Below, piece by piece: positions 20,312 through 29,315 of a stretch of DNA of 32,996 nt. Source of the stretch: Neisseriaceae bacterium. GTDB taxonomy: Bacteria > Pseudomonadota > Gammaproteobacteria > Burkholderiales > UBA11063. The DNA is taken from positions 1-32,996 of the forward strand of contig CANFGS010000020.1 in the NCBI GenBank assembly GCA_947446595.1. Reading direction: 5' to 3'. Position numbers and translations under genes: made by a program. Under the pieces are notes generated by a model. It did no database searches and had not been told where the DNA came from. It saw nothing but the letters and a program-made list of their open reading frames with translations. Position 1 is the stretch's first letter. Each line of letters begins with the position of its first letter.

Positions 20312-21305
20312 AATTTTGCTCCAACTCTTTAAATGCTTTAATTACATTATCAGCTGTTAAATCATAAATCTTCTTAGTTGGGGTTTGCACACAAATTTGA
20401 TGTATACTCCATGGATGCCAAGCTTCAATATTTTGAGCATGAAATAATCCAATACAATGCATTTGTAAGCTAGCTGCAATATGAAGTAAGCCACCATCAG
20501 CCCCAATATAGTATTTATATTTAGCCATAGTATCAGCAATATTAAATAAATCACCATCAGTATACAAGCTAACATTTAAAGAGTCAAATTGTGACAAAAG
20601 CTCACTCGCACGAACAAGCTCGTCATTCGTAGCAATCACAAGTACTTTTTTGCCTAATTTGACTAAATCTTCGATTATAACTCGAGCTAAAGATGAAGGT
20701 ATATAACGAACTGTATCACGCCTACCTGAAATATTAACTACAATCGTTTCAGTGTCTTTTTGATGATACTCTTCAGGATCAAAATTCTCAGTATAAAAAT
20801 AACTATGCTTATCTAGTGTTATAGTATTAGGAATATTTAATATTCGTAGCCCAAACTTGAGTAAATTAAATTGGTTGATAACTTCATGAATAGAGTTATC
20901 ATATTCTAGATAATTGTATTTTAAACTTAGTGATGTAAATCTGCAAAACATTTTAGAACGTATACTTTTAACCCCTAGTCTATGACCAAAAACCCTAGGA
21001 CTATCTATATGTTTTAATAATTTATAGGTTTTGAAATCACGATTTAGCATAAAAACCGCAGTATATTTATTTTGTTCCAAGCTTTGTAAAACTTGATGAT
21101 TATTTAGTTTTTCTTCACTTGAAACTGGTATTTTATATAAATAATACTGATTATCTAGATATTTATTATATTGAAAGGCAGCAAAATTATATTCATAACA
21201 AAGTATATCAATCTGTACATCCGGTAATTGTTTTAACATCCGAATAAACGTGGAACTTAAAACACTATCACCTAGAAAGTCAGTTCTTACTACCAAAATA
21301 CGCAT
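20304..21305 (-). CDS. Glycosyltransferase family 9 (heptosyltransferase-like), copy 2
   Basis: The 333-residue protein has the GT9 GT-B fold. The N-terminal 'MRILVVRTDFLGDSVLSSTFIRML' is the acceptor-side motif (R..FLGD). The C-terminal 'YYIGADGGLLHIAASLQMHCIGLF' is the ADP-heptose/nucleotide-sugar site (DGGLLHIA where heptosyltransferases have D.G..HLA). GT9 enzymes usually build LPS inner core, but the sugar cannot be read from sequence. The start overlaps the upstream GT9 stop by one base (TAATG). Shared signature positions with that gene suggest an old tandem duplication. Confidence 0.87.
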   Translation of the reverse strand: MRILVVRTDFLGDSVLSSTFIRMLKQLPDVQIDILCYEYNFAAFQYNKYLDNQYYLYKIPVSSEEKLNNHQVLQSLEQNKYTAVFMLNRDFKTYKLLKHIDSPRVFGHRLGVKSIRSKMFCRFTSLSLKYNYLEYDNSIHEVINQFNLLKFGLRILNIPNTITLDKHSYFYTENFDPEEYHQKDTETIVVNISGRRDTVRYIPSSLARVIIEDLVKLGKKVLVIATNDELVRASELLSQFDSLNVSLYTDGDLFNIADTMAKYKYYIGADGGLLHIAASLQMHCIGLFHAQNIEAWHPWSIHQICVQTPTKKIYDLTADNVIKAFKELEQNYD

Positions 21306-22288
21306 TATTTATATCCTAATGTTGCCAAAGCATTTATTACTGCAACGGGGCTTATTTCGTAAGAGCTAGGAGCGCTTATAGCTACACTATCAGGAGTCCA
21401 TGGATACCAACGCGGTTTGATATCGTCATTAAATAAGCCTATACATTTTAAGTTTAGGCCTGAGGCAATATGGAGTAATCCACCATCAGCACCTATATAA
21501 TATTCATAACTATTTAGCTTATTAGCTACTGTAAATACATCATTATCAGAGATAATTTCAGGTCTCTCAACATTATCTTCCACTATTTTGCTTACAATAT
21601 CATTAGCGATATGAATATCGTTAGATAAAGCCACTATCCCAATCTTATTACCATCTTTAATTAGTGATAATAGAATACTCATTAACATTGATGGTAGAAT
21701 GGTTTTTTGTTCTGCTGGTTTACCAGAAATATTAATTACTATTGATTTTGGAATTTTTGCAACTGGTTTAATATTTTTAGAATATAGTGTACATCTATTG
21801 GATAACGGAGCTAATTTTGGAAGTTTTAGTTTTTCTAAACCAGATTCAAGTAAATCTTTTAAATTAAGTAGCTCATGCTTAGATAAATCATATTTTACAT
21901 AATTAAATTTACGTAGTTTAGCAGAAATCCATTCAAAAATTCTTGAGTCAATTCTAAAATCAAATGCTAGGTTAAATCCAAACCGTTCCCTAGATTTTCC
22001 AAGAAGCGCCATTTTTTGTAAGCGACGTCTAGCCTGCAACACAAATACTGCATCATATTTTTCATTTGCACATACTGTTTTATAAAGGCTATACATTTCT
22101 TTTTTATCTTCAACATTACAATTAAATACCTTCCTTACATAAGGATTGTCATCATAATAACGATAGCTATAATTAGATGCAAATACATCAATATTACAAG
22201 TAATAGTCTTAAATAATGCTTCTATTGCTACTTGAGTAATAATAGCATCACCCATTTTATCAGGTCTAACTATCAAAAAATTCTTCAA
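21305..22288 (-). CDS. Glycosyltransferase family 9 (heptosyltransferase-like), copy 1
   Basis: The 327-residue GT9 protein opens with 'KNFLIVRPDKMGDAIITQVAIEALF' and carries 'YYIGADGGLLHIASGLNLKCIGLF' near the C-terminus. It starts at TTG 22288, immediately after the TAA of the ligase-like gene. GGAGAG in the last ligase codons serves as the ribosome binding site, so the two genes are probably translationally coupled. It is likely an LPS core sugar transferase; the exact linkage is unknown. Confidence 0.87.
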   Translation of the reverse strand: MKNFLIVRPDKMGDAIITQVAIEALFKTITCNIDVFASNYSYRYYDDNPYVRKVFNCNVEDKKEMYSLYKTVCANEKYDAVFVLQARRRLQKMALLGKSRERFGFNLAFDFRIDSRIFEWISAKLRKFNYVKYDLSKHELLNLKDLLESGLEKLKLPKLAPLSNRCTLYSKNIKPVAKIPKSIVINISGKPAEQKTILPSMLMSILLSLIKDGNKIGIVALSNDIHIANDIVSKIVEDNVERPEIISDNDVFTVANKLNSYEYYIGADGGLLHIASGLNLKCIGLFNDDIKPRWYPWTPDSVAISAPSSYEISPVAVINALATLGYK

Positions 22289-23449
22289 TTACAACTCTCC
22301 GTCAGTATCTTGTTTGCGTGATAATGTCAAAACGCTAGCATAAGTTAAGACTATAAAAAACCAATAAATTAAACCACGCGACCCATTAATCTCATCATCA
22401 ACCATGTTTTTCATAATAATTACAAAGATCATAAAGAATACCGCAAGTCCATATTTCTTGCTGCGTTCGTATGATATACGACATATCTTATAAAAAAATA
22501 ATAACATTAATACTAAGCCTATTACCCCAGCCTGTAACCAAAGGTCTAGAAAATAATTATGACCATGAAGTGCAATATTTGGATCAGTTGCAAATATATC
22601 ATTAGATATAGGAAATTTTTTGGTATAAAATAGTGCTACCACTTTCTGACCTATACCTACACCATGAATTGGAGAATAAAACATTTTTGCTAACCAATAT
22701 GAATAAATATTCATTCTCTCTGATACATGCAAATTATGGTGCAATAAATTTATTAAAATAAATTTCAAAGCAATTACTATAATAATAAGGCCAATTAATA
22801 ATTTATAAAAAGCAATTTTACTCTTTATTAATCCCCAATACATAAACCCCGCCAAAAACAATACAAAATAAAATGCATTATCTTTTAGAACCAATCCAGC
22901 AATTAAATTTAATCCAATTATTACTGTTTTATTACGAAGGTTCTGATTAAAAAACATTGTATACACCATCATGCATAACGACAATGTACTATTAGTCATA
23001 CGTCCACCACCAATACGACTTGCAAAAGAAAACAACCAGATATCTTGATAACCGCTTAAACTGTAAGCTCGTATGCAAATTGATAAAACAAATAATATTA
23101 TAGATAAAACAAAAAGATAGTTATGAATATTTTTATTGATAACTCGAGAATTAACTAAACTAAATAACAGTAACGGTGGAATAAGTAAACTAGTTAAGCT
23201 TTGAAATGACAATCTAAAATTTACACTTAAAATTGTAACTATTATGCACCAGATAAAATATATTATAAAATATTTAATAAAAACTTTATCATATTTTTCG
23301 TGAGAGTAATTTATTATTCCATATAAACAAATTAATTCCAGTATTACATAAATACATACATGGTTAATATTAGTAAATGGCATTACCAAAAATAATATTA
23401 AAATCATATATTCTAAAAATCTCTGATTAATAAAACTTTTTAATTTCAT
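22289..23449 (-). CDS. O-antigen ligase/polymerase-like membrane protein (Wzy_C/WaaL family)
   Basis: The 386-residue protein has about ten transmembrane helices. Its large periplasmic loop contains 'SPIHGVGIGQKVVALFY' and 'ALHGHNYFLDLWLQAGVIGLVLML'. The latter is the conserved H-N-x-(Y/F)-L...G..G block of O-antigen ligases, where the His is functionally important. WaaL-type proteins join polyprenyl-linked glycan to lipid A core, while Wzy-type proteins polymerise; sequence alone does not separate them. Its place among core-type transferases favours ligase. Confidence 0.85.
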   Translation of the reverse strand: MKLKSFINQRFLEYMILILFLVMPFTNINHVCIYVILELICLYGIINYSHEKYDKVFIKYFIIYFIWCIIVTILSVNFRLSFQSLTSLLIPPLLLFSLVNSRVINKNIHNYLFVLSIILFVLSICIRAYSLSGYQDIWLFSFASRIGGGRMTNSTLSLCMMVYTMFFNQNLRNKTVIIGLNLIAGLVLKDNAFYFVLFLAGFMYWGLIKSKIAFYKLLIGLIIIVIALKFILINLLHHNLHVSERMNIYSYWLAKMFYSPIHGVGIGQKVVALFYTKKFPISNDIFATDPNIALHGHNYFLDLWLQAGVIGLVLMLLFFYKICRISYERSKKYGLAVFFMIFVIIMKNMVDDEINGSRGLIYWFFIVLTYASVLTLSRKQDTDGEL

Positions 23450-23469
23450 AAACTACTTTGTCAAAAATA

Positions 23470-24219
23470 TTATTTATTAGGATAAAAAATTGGATTGCGC
23501 CAGTTCCAATATATTCGCCGAAGCTGTTGTATTGGGCGAACTAATTCTCTAATTAATTTAGTTATGCTAACTGGCTTTGGCAAATATTTTCTATCTACTG
23601 TTCCTATTTCAGATGGAATCTCACTTTCCCCAATAGCTTCAGGATTAACACAATATGCACGTAGCCCATGTATCAATGAAAGATCCATATACATATCTAC
23701 AGGTTCATGCCATTTTTTGGCATAATATACAAATGATTTAGCTGCTTTAGGATTAATAGCGTATCCCTGAGCACCACTTGGAAAATGAGTATATAAATAT
23801 AAATTATCAGACAACTCTAATTTTTCCCGATGTTTTAATAATACCATTAAGCGAATATATTGTAATTTGTCAAGGTATTTTTCTAATGTAGTAATAGATT
23901 TTTTAAAATCCTGACCTAATATAACATCATCTTCTAATACTATTATTGGTTCATTTAATTCAATACATTTCTGCCATAAAGAGAAGTGGCTCGCAAAGCA
24001 TGCAATTTCATTATTAGAATGATTTTTTGCAAACCCAGCTCTACCTGTAATTTGATTATAAAATTTACTTTTGGCTACTTTTGATAACCATTTTCTATCA
24101 AGATTTCCACCATCAATAGCACTAAAAAACTCACAGTCTAAACCAATTTTATCAAACTGGCCCTGCATATATTGTTTACGATCTTTGCTTCGATCCAAAT
24201 TAATAATAAATATCTTCAT
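23470..24219 (-). CDS. Glycosyltransferase family 25 (LPS/LOS type)
   Basis: The 249-residue protein starts 'MKIFIINLDRSKDRKQYM', the GT25 signature. It has 'NEIACFASHFSLWQKCIE' (residues 70-87), matching the GT25 'GE.GC..SH...W' block, VLEDDV at 94-99 as the metal-binding acidic motif, and 'GAQGYAINPKAAK' downstream. GT25 members add galactose or related sugars to lipooligosaccharide in Neisseria and Haemophilus; the sugar here is unknown. The ATG overlaps the upstream stop (ATGA). Confidence 0.9.
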   Translation of the reverse strand: MKIFIINLDRSKDRKQYMQGQFDKIGLDCEFFSAIDGGNLDRKWLSKVAKSKFYNQITGRAGFAKNHSNNEIACFASHFSLWQKCIELNEPIIVLEDDVILGQDFKKSITTLEKYLDKLQYIRLMVLLKHREKLELSDNLYLYTHFPSGAQGYAINPKAAKSFVYYAKKWHEPVDMYMDLSLIHGLRAYCVNPEAIGESEIPSEIGTVDRKYLPKPVSITKLIRELVRPIQQLRRIYWNWRNPIFYPNK

Positions 24220-25850
24220 CGTGTCTCCAATTTTTTTTGCTTAGAAGCATTAGCTATATAATTATCACAATACCAAAACTCACCGATATTCTTACATATC
24301 GCTGGGTTATTTTTGGCATAACTGACCATATCTTTTATATATTCATCATACGGTGCATTCTTATCATGATTCTCAAATATTATTACACAATTTGGATATG
24401 TGAGAAATTGATCATACGGTAAATTTATAACAACCCCTAAATAACGCATTAGATGAACCTCGCGAACTAATACATGTGGATAAACATTACCACCAGCACA
24501 AATATTCTTACCCTTATAGTCATTTTGTAATTTTGCGTAGAGTTGATTGAAACCCTTGTTTTCTTTTATATCAATATGAAAGAAATGAAGCTCAGTACCA
24601 CCCCATAGCGGAGTAGTTAGTATTATTAGCAACACTCCCCATAAGGCAATTAGCTTTTTTGAATAGTTTCTAGCAAATTTCCCAGCACAAAATATTATTA
24701 ACCCCAGAATAACTAAAGCATTTAGGGCTATTGGGTAATAATTTAGTAATATATGTCCTTGTATGCTTGGTCCAGAACTAAGAAATAGAATAAGTGGCAG
24801 AATACTCATTAGTAAAACCATTGGATTTAATAATGGTATGAATAAAACCGGAGAATATAACCACCAAAATCCTGAGCTTTTATTAAAAGAATAACTTAAA
24901 ATTTTTATTGGGTACGTAAGATATGAGTGTATTATTTCCTCTTTGGTACTACCCCACATTGCCCAATGATCAAGAGTACTGATTTGGGTCATATGACTTT
25001 TTAGCATAAAATACGGCTGTACTATGTGCAAATTTATATATATCACAGCAATAGTTGGTAATATGGTTATTATTGCAAACCGAAAATCTTTTTTTATAAA
25101 TAGGTAAGCACTAAACCCTAAAAGATATAAAGGAGCATCTTCTTTTATTGACAAAAACAATAATAATGAAATAATGAAATATAACAATCCTCTTTTTAGA
25201 TAAGCATGATACAGTATAAATACTGCTAAGGGATAAAACAATTCTGGCATAAATCCATCTTGAGTAGCATTTAGCGGTGAAATATAAAAATATACTACAA
25301 ATAATAAAGAAAATAAATCATTTAAATTAAGTTTCTTACAAATTAACCATACAAATATTCCTGATAACCACATAGCTGTGGCAATCATAACTAACAACGT
25401 CTGAGTGAAAGGAAATAGCGCATAGATTGGTAACAATAGACACAAAATATAATTTTGGTGGGTTGCAAAATGATAATAATTTACACTTGTTGCAAATCCA
25501 ATATTTCCACGAATGGTTTCTTGCATCATTGTATCAAATATGCTATGATCAATTTCATTGATATTAAAAGAGTAATATTGGGATAGCTGAGAGTATATAA
25601 AAGCAAACAAAGCTAGAGTATAGAATACCATTAATGCTTTTTTAGAAAATACTATCGTATCAATTATCGAAAACAATTTATTTGTATAAGTATAGGCTAG
25701 GAAGAGTATAACTAGAACATAATCAAGATTTCTAACTGATGAGTCATCAAAAAAAACTGCAAATAAGACAGGTATAACAAATAATGAAGACCAGAAATAA
25801 ACAATAATGTCTGAATTAACGGACTTTATAGTGAGATTACTAATTTTCAT
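24216..25850 (-). CDS. DUF2079-type polytopic membrane protein (GT-C-like)
   Basis: The 544-residue protein has about eleven hydrophobic helices and a C-terminal soluble tail. The DUF2079 pattern is visible: 'NEIDHSIFDTMMQETIRGN' followed by 'HFATHQNYILCLLLPIYALFPFTQTLLVMI' and 'NATQDGFMPELFYPLAVF'. The family is distantly related to GT-C glycosyltransferases, in which an acidic residue of the first loop (ID or FD here) would be catalytic. No activity is established. It is the first gene of the glycan operon, with TAGGA five bases before ATG, and lies downstream of a repeat cluster without an obvious promoter. Confidence 0.75.
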   Translation of the reverse strand: MKISNLTIKSVNSDIIVYFWSSLFVIPVLFAVFFDDSSVRNLDYVLVILFLAYTYTNKLFSIIDTIVFSKKALMVFYTLALFAFIYSQLSQYYSFNINEIDHSIFDTMMQETIRGNIGFATSVNYYHFATHQNYILCLLLPIYALFPFTQTLLVMIATAMWLSGIFVWLICKKLNLNDLFSLLFVVYFYISPLNATQDGFMPELFYPLAVFILYHAYLKRGLLYFIISLLLFLSIKEDAPLYLLGFSAYLFIKKDFRFAIITILPTIAVIYINLHIVQPYFMLKSHMTQISTLDHWAMWGSTKEEIIHSYLTYPIKILSYSFNKSSGFWWLYSPVLFIPLLNPMVLLMSILPLILFLSSGPSIQGHILLNYYPIALNALVILGLIIFCAGKFARNYSKKLIALWGVLLIILTTPLWGGTELHFFHIDIKENKGFNQLYAKLQNDYKGKNICAGGNVYPHVLVREVHLMRYLGVVINLPYDQFLTYPNCVIIFENHDKNAPYDEYIKDMVSYAKNNPAICKNIGEFWYCDNYIANASKQKKLETR

Positions 25851-25875
25851 AAAAATCCTATTTTTTAATAATCGT

Positions 25876-26116
25876 GCTCTAATTACGCGTTATTAGGGCA
25901 AGGGAATTGATCCCAGCATCCTGCTTCGATGACTAAGTTAATCGCTTCGATGACGTTATAGAGTTCTGCTGTCTCGTTCTTATTTCGTCATCCCAAACAT
26001 GAACTATTTGCTGTTTCGATGAGAGTTTGGGATCCATGCTCTAATAAGCTATTATGGCAAGGGCATTGATCTCAGCATCCTGCTTCGATGACCGTAAAGG
26101 CTATTTCGATGACGAA
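25876..26116. repeat. Cluster of dispersed-type repeats between infC and the glycan operon
   Basis: Two direct copies of a 55-58 base unit (25876-25933 and 26038-26092) share most bases, including an identical CAGCATCCTGCTTCGATGAC end. Between them lies an inverted pair, ATCCCAAAC (25990-25998) and GTTTGGGAT (26025-26033). The word TTCGATGA occurs five times in the cluster. This is non-coding, looks like shuffled fragments of a genome-wide repeat family and marks the break in the ribosomal operon. Confidence 0.75.
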
Positions 26117-26126
26117 GCATCCATAA

Positions 26127-26657
26127 TTACTTGCCGGCTTTTTTCTTAGCAGCAATAACCATAATTGCGTTACGACCTTCAATCTTCGGTTTTTGCTCAA
26201 TAACTGATTCTTCAATCAAATCCTGCTCTGCACGTTCAAGATAACGAAGACCTAACTCCTGATGTGCCATTTCACGTCCACGGAATTGCACAATAAATTT
26301 AACCTTATCACCATCTTCTAAAAATCTTCTCGCATTTTTTAGTTTAATCTGATAATCATGATCATCAGTAACTGGTCTTAGTTTAACTTCTTTAATTTGG
26401 ACTTGTTTTTGTTTCATTTTCATCTCATGAGCCTTTTTTTGCTCACGATATTTGAATTTTCCAAAATCCATTATTTTACATACTGGGGGATTGGCATTTG
26501 GCGATATTTCTACCAAATCCACCCCTAAATCAGACGCTCTTTGTAGCGCTTCTGTCAGGGTAATTACACCTAATTGTTCACTAGTATCATCAATAATCAC
26601 TCGAACTGTTGATGATGTAATCGAATCATTGATCCGCGGTTGTTTTTCAGTACTTAT
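26127..26657 (-). CDS. infC: Translation initiation factor IF-3, starting at AUA
   Basis: IF-3 (176 residues) checks start codons and keeps 30S and 50S apart. N-terminal domain: '[32 protein letters not shown]'; linker and C-terminal domain: '[25 protein letters not shown]' and '[18 protein letters not shown]'. No ATG, GTG or TTG lies upstream of the conserved RIND segment in frame before the TAG at 26672-26670. AGGAG lies six bases before an ATA at 26657-26655, so this is the likely start. Non-canonical infC starts (AUU in E. coli) are known to give IF-3 autoregulation. An internal ATG-less fragment from 26600 would lose the conserved N-terminus. Confidence 0.93.
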   Translation of the reverse strand: MSTEKQPRINDSITSSTVRVIIDDTSEQLGVITLTEALQRASDLGVDLVEISPNANPPVCKIMDFGKFKYREQKKAHEMKMKQKQVQIKEVKLRPVTDDHDYQIKLKNARRFLEDGDKVKFIVQFRGREMAHQELGLRYLERAEQDLIEESVIEQKPKIEGRNAIMVIAAKKKAGK

Positions 26658-26709
26658 AGCACTCTCCTATTAAATTAAAAACAATTGATATCAAAGTAGC
26701 ATCTACTAT

Positions 26710-28599
26710 TTATTCACTCAAAGATTGAATAAATGTATTCACCGACATACCGCCCAAATCACTACCATCACGACGTCTAACAGTAATTGTAGCAGTTTCT
26801 ACTTCTTTATCACCAATAATTATCAAATAAGGTATTTTTTGTAACGTATTTTCACGAATTTTATACCCAATTTTTTCATTACTTAAATCAATATTGCATC
26901 TAAAACCACTTGCAATTAATTGCTTTTGTAAAGATTGTGCATATTCTCTTTGTTTTTCAGAGATATTTAGTACCGTCATCTGAACAGGAGCTAACCACAA
27001 AGGCAAATCTCCAGCGTGATGTTCAATCAGTATACCCATGAAACGCTCTAAACTACCACATATAGCACGATGCAGCATAACCGGTACTTTTTTAGAGCCA
27101 TCTTCTGCTATATATGAAGCTTCAAGTCTATCTGGCATAGAAAAATCTAATTGTACAGAACCAGTAGTCCAAGATCTACCAATACAATCTTTTACTTCAA
27201 ATTCGATTTTAGGACCATAAAAAGCACCCTCACCTGCCATTACCTCAAAAGCTAATCCTTTAGCATTTAGAGCATCAGCCAAAGACTTTTCAGCCTTATC
27301 CCATACTTCTTCTGCACCAATACGTTTTTCTGGCCTAGTTGACAATTTTACCGCAATATCAGTTAATCCAAATCTACCATAAACCTCAAATAACATATCA
27401 ATAAATAGCATAACTTCACTTTGGATCTGATCTTCAGTACAAAATATATGCCCATCATCTTGAGTGAAATTACGCGTACGCATTATCCCATGAAGCGCAC
27501 CTGAGGCTTCATTTCTATGACATGAACCAAATTCAGCCAAACGAATCGGTAATTCACGATAACTAGTTAGGCCTTGTTTGAAAATCTGTACATGACATGG
27601 GCAGTTCATTGGTTTTACCGCGTATTGTTTGTCATTAGTCTCCAAACTAAACATATCTTCACGGAACTTTTCCCAATGCCCAGATTTTTCCCACAAACTT
27701 CTATCTACAATCTGCGGAGTTTTAACTTCTTGGTATCCATGCTTAATATACATAGTTCGCATATATTGTTCGATTACTTGCCATAGCGCCCACCCCTTAG
27801 GATGCCAAAACACCATTCCTGGAGCTTCATCTTGCAAATGAAATAAATCTAGCACTTTACCAATCTTACGATGATCACGCTTTTCTGCTTCTTCAAGCAT
27901 TGTCAGATACTCTTTAAGCTCATCTTTAGCTCTAAAGGCAGTACCATAAATACGTTGTAACATTTCGTTATTAGAGTCGCCTCTCCAATAAGCACCTGCA
28001 ACTTTCATTAATTTAAAAGCTTTTAGTTTACTAGTACTAGGCACATGGGGTCCACGACATAAATCAGTAAAATCACCTTGAGAATATAGAGAAATAATTT
28101 GATCTTCTGGAATTGCCGAGATAATCTCTACTTTATATTTTTCACCAATCGAATCAAAATATTTAATAGCATCATTCCGTGTGTATTCTTGACGCGTAAC
28201 TGGGATATTGGCTGAAACCAGACTCTCCATCTTTTTTTCTATTTTTTGTAAATCTTCAGGAGTAAAAGGACGCTCATAACTAAAATCATAATAAAAACCA
28301 TTTTCAATGACTGGACCTATTGTCACTTGAGCTTCTGGATAGAGTTGCTTCACTGCTTGAGCTAATAAATGCGCTGTTGAATGGCGTATTATCGATAGAG
28401 CTTCGCTGTCTTTTTCAGTAATTAGTTTTAGAGTTGCATCAGCATTTATTACATAACTAACATCTTTTTCTATACCATCAACAATTCCAGCAATTGTAGC
28501 TTTAGCAAGACTAGGACTAATACTTTTTGCAATATCCAAAATACTAAGAGGATTATCAAAGCTACGTACTGAATTATCTGGTAGTTTTATATTTAACAT
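26710..28599 (-). CDS. thrS: Threonyl-tRNA synthetase
   Basis: The protein of about 629 residues has a TGS domain ([21 protein letters not shown]), an editing/SAD domain with '[14 protein letters not shown]' and '[11 protein letters not shown]', a class II core with zinc Cys in '[14 protein letters not shown]' and '[20 protein letters not shown]', and a C-terminal anticodon-binding domain. The start is set at ATG 28599, matching the family N-terminus. A TTG at 28608 with AAGGGA four bases upstream is an alternative that adds three residues. It is followed by infC, 52 bases to its AUA start. Confidence 0.96.
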   Translation of the reverse strand: MLNIKLPDNSVRSFDNPLSILDIAKSISPSLAKATIAGIVDGIEKDVSYVINADATLKLITEKDSEALSIIRHSTAHLLAQAVKQLYPEAQVTIGPVIENGFYYDFSYERPFTPEDLQKIEKKMESLVSANIPVTRQEYTRNDAIKYFDSIGEKYKVEIISAIPEDQIISLYSQGDFTDLCRGPHVPSTSKLKAFKLMKVAGAYWRGDSNNEMLQRIYGTAFRAKDELKEYLTMLEEAEKRDHRKIGKVLDLFHLQDEAPGMVFWHPKGWALWQVIEQYMRTMYIKHGYQEVKTPQIVDRSLWEKSGHWEKFREDMFSLETNDKQYAVKPMNCPCHVQIFKQGLTSYRELPIRLAEFGSCHRNEASGALHGIMRTRNFTQDDGHIFCTEDQIQSEVMLFIDMLFEVYGRFGLTDIAVKLSTRPEKRIGAEEVWDKAEKSLADALNAKGLAFEVMAGEGAFYGPKIEFEVKDCIGRSWTTGSVQLDFSMPDRLEASYIAEDGSKKVPVMLHRAICGSLERFMGILIEHHAGDLPLWLAPVQMTVLNISEKQREYAQSLQKQLIASGFRCNIDLSNEKIGYKIRENTLQKIPYLIIIGDKEVETATITVRRRDGSDLGGMSVNTFIQSLSE

Positions 28600-28643
28600 A
28601 AACCGCAACTGTTCCCTTATTGAAAATCTATTTACTGATTCGT

Positions 28644-28687
28644 CGTCATTCCAGCATTTTTTCCGTCATTCCAGCGGAGGCTGGAAT
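28644..28687. repeat. dRS3-like 20-bp inverted repeat plus a half copy
   Basis: ATTCCAGC-GGAG-GCTGGAAT at 28668-28687 is a perfect 8-bp palindrome with a 4-base centre. The flank CGTCATTCCAGC occurs twice (28644-28655 and 28664-28675). The 20-base ATTCC...GGAAT layout recalls the neisserial dRS3 element and similar repeats in other proteobacteria. It lies in the leader of thrS. Confidence 0.7.
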
Positions 28688-28709
28688 CCATTAATTATAT
28701 TATCTCCGA

Positions 28710-28718
28710 ATTTTATCA
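28710..28718 (-). promoter_or_regulatory. Extended -10 promoter of thrS-infC
   Basis: On the minus strand TG-A-TAAAAT (28718-28710) lies about 110 bases before the thrS ATG. It leaves a long leader that contains the palindromic repeat. It is arranged back to back with the hslV promoter. Confidence 0.5.
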
Positions 28719-28738
28719 TAATTTAGTCTCATTTAGTT

Positions 28739-28744
28739 TATAAT
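28739..28744 (+). promoter_or_regulatory. -10 element of hslV
   Basis: TATAAT lies 31 bases before the hslV ATG. No good -35 was found. The ribosome binding site ATAGGAT precedes the ATG. Confidence 0.45.
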
Positions 28745-28775
28745 ATATCATTAAATAATATTTATAGGATACAAA

Positions 28776-29315
28776 ATGGAACAATTTCGTGGAACTACTA
28801 TTGTGTCAGTTCGTCGCAAAAATTCAGTTAGTCTAGGTGGAGATGGACAAGTTACACTTGGTAGTATAGTAATTAAATCTACCGCACGTAAAATCCGCCG
28901 CTTATACCACAATCAGGTTATTGCTGGATTTGCCGGTGGAACTGCTGATGCTTTTACCCTATTTGAACGCTTTGAAGAGAAACTGGAAAAACATCAAGGT
29001 CATCTACTACGTTCAGCAGTAGATCTTGCCAAAGACTGGCGAACCGATAGAATGCTAAGACGTCTTGAAGCAATGCTAATAGTTGCCAATAAAGAAAATA
29101 GTTTGATTATTACTGGTAATGGAGATGTTTTAGATCCAGAACATGGAGTAGCTACCATTGGTTCTGGTGGTGCTTATGCATATTCTGCTGCAAGAGCAAT
29201 GTTGGCTCATAGCACCCTAAGCGCAGAAGAGATAGTCAAACAATCACTAGTTATCGCTGGTGAAGTATGTATCTACACAAACCAAAACCATTTAATTGAA
29301 ACTATTACTTGGTAG
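28776..29315 (+). CDS. hslV: ATP-dependent protease proteolytic subunit HslV
   Basis: The 179-residue N-terminal-nucleophile protease is the peptidase ring that works with the HslU ATPase. The propeptide MEQFRG is followed by TTIVSVRR, so the catalytic Thr is residue 7 of the precursor. Conserved stretches are 'GGDGQVTLG', 'RKIRRLY', '[17 protein letters not shown]', '[14 protein letters not shown]' and '[15 protein letters not shown]'. hslU, normally just downstream, is not here: the next gene is convergent and overlaps the hslV end by 11 bases. Confidence 0.96.
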   Translation: MEQFRGTTIVSVRRKNSVSLGGDGQVTLGSIVIKSTARKIRRLYHNQVIAGFAGGTADAFTLFERFEEKLEKHQGHLLRSAVDLAKDWRTDRMLRRLEAMLIVANKENSLIITGNGDVLDPEHGVATIGSGGAYAYSAARAMLAHSTLSAEEIVKQSLVIAGEVCIYTNQNHLIETITW

